Assembly: GCA_948468325.1 (NCBI GenBank)
Contig: CAOKHR010000189.1
Coordinates: 1 to 5,212, forward strand
Source: an uncultured Lachnospiraceae bacterium
GTDB taxonomy: Bacteria > Bacillota > Clostridia > Lachnospirales > Lachnospiraceae
Length of the DNA stretch: 5,212 bases
Reading direction: 5' to 3'
The position numbers were made by a program, and so were the translations under genes. A model generated the notes under the pieces. It saw only the letters and a program-made list of their open reading frames with translations. It was not told the DNA's origin and searched no databases. Positions 5,163 through 5,212 of this stretch are shown piece after piece. Position 1 is the first letter of the stretch; each line of letters begins with the position of its first letter.

Positions 5163-5212
5163 ATGAGACAATTCGCGTATTGTTGTCAGAAGAAGAAGTA
5201 AACAATAGGATT
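5159..5212 (+). CDS. hpt: Hypoxanthine phosphoribosyltransferase, N-terminal fragment (3' end outside window)
   Basis: Only the first 18 codons are present (MNETIRVLLSEEEVNNRI). This matches the N-terminus usual for bacterial Hpt/HprT, where a short strand is followed by an SEEE-type helix start. The enzyme salvages hypoxanthine, and often guanine, with PRPP to make IMP or GMP. The ATG overlaps the tilS stop in ATGA (5159-5162), suggesting translational coupling. The tilS-hpt order, usually followed by ftsH, is conserved across Firmicutes and is the main support for so short a fragment. The catalytic PRPP-binding motif lies beyond the window. Confidence 0.87.
   Translation, partial: MNETIRVLLSEEEVNNRI

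Overview
This is a low-GC, endospore-forming Firmicute. The gene content and order point to the Clostridia, most likely Lachnospiraceae: HU, then rqcP, yabP, yabQ and divIC, then spoIIE, tilS and hpt, all on the + strand. The taxonomic call is inferred from gene order and protein flavour, not from a database match. Both ends are cut: the window opens inside an HU gene and closes 18 codons into hpt.

Layout. Bases 1-176 hold the C-terminal half of HU, closed by an intrinsic terminator at 208-239. A 179-base gap follows; it contains a GC-rich, hairpin-forming stretch (241-303) with no clear promoter. rqcP (356-595) encodes the small S4-domain RNA-binding protein of ribosome quality control. After 95 bases with a possible mother-cell sigma-E promoter come yabP (692-976) and yabQ (973-1419), which overlap by ATGA, and divIC (1433-1723), 13 bases further on. 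A perfect 14-bp hairpin terminator (1745-1779) closes this cluster.

The 184-base gap between divIC and spoIIE is the most informative regulatory region. It has a perfect TTGACA and a perfect TATAAT separated by 21 bp instead of 17, with Spo0A-box-like sequences at and upstream of the -35. This is the architecture known for the Bacillus subtilis spoIIE promoter. spoIIE (1908-3749) encodes a PP2C-type phosphatase with all expected metal-binding aspartates, but its membrane domain looks about half the size of the B. subtilis one. tilS (3765-5162) follows after 15 bases without a terminator, and hpt overlaps the tilS stop by ATGA.

How the genes work together. The locus mixes housekeeping genes (nucleoid protein, ribosome rescue, divisome, tRNA-Ile lysidinylation, purine salvage) with sporulation genes. 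YabP and YabQ act in the mother cell on coat or cortex formation. SpoIIE acts at the asymmetric septum to release sigma-F. DivIC belongs to the divisome. I see no mobile element, CRISPR array, RNA gene or defence system, and no previously undescribed system. The items worth following up are the regulatory sites, the reduced SpoIIE membrane domain with its four-cysteine cluster, and the GC-rich hairpin stretch.
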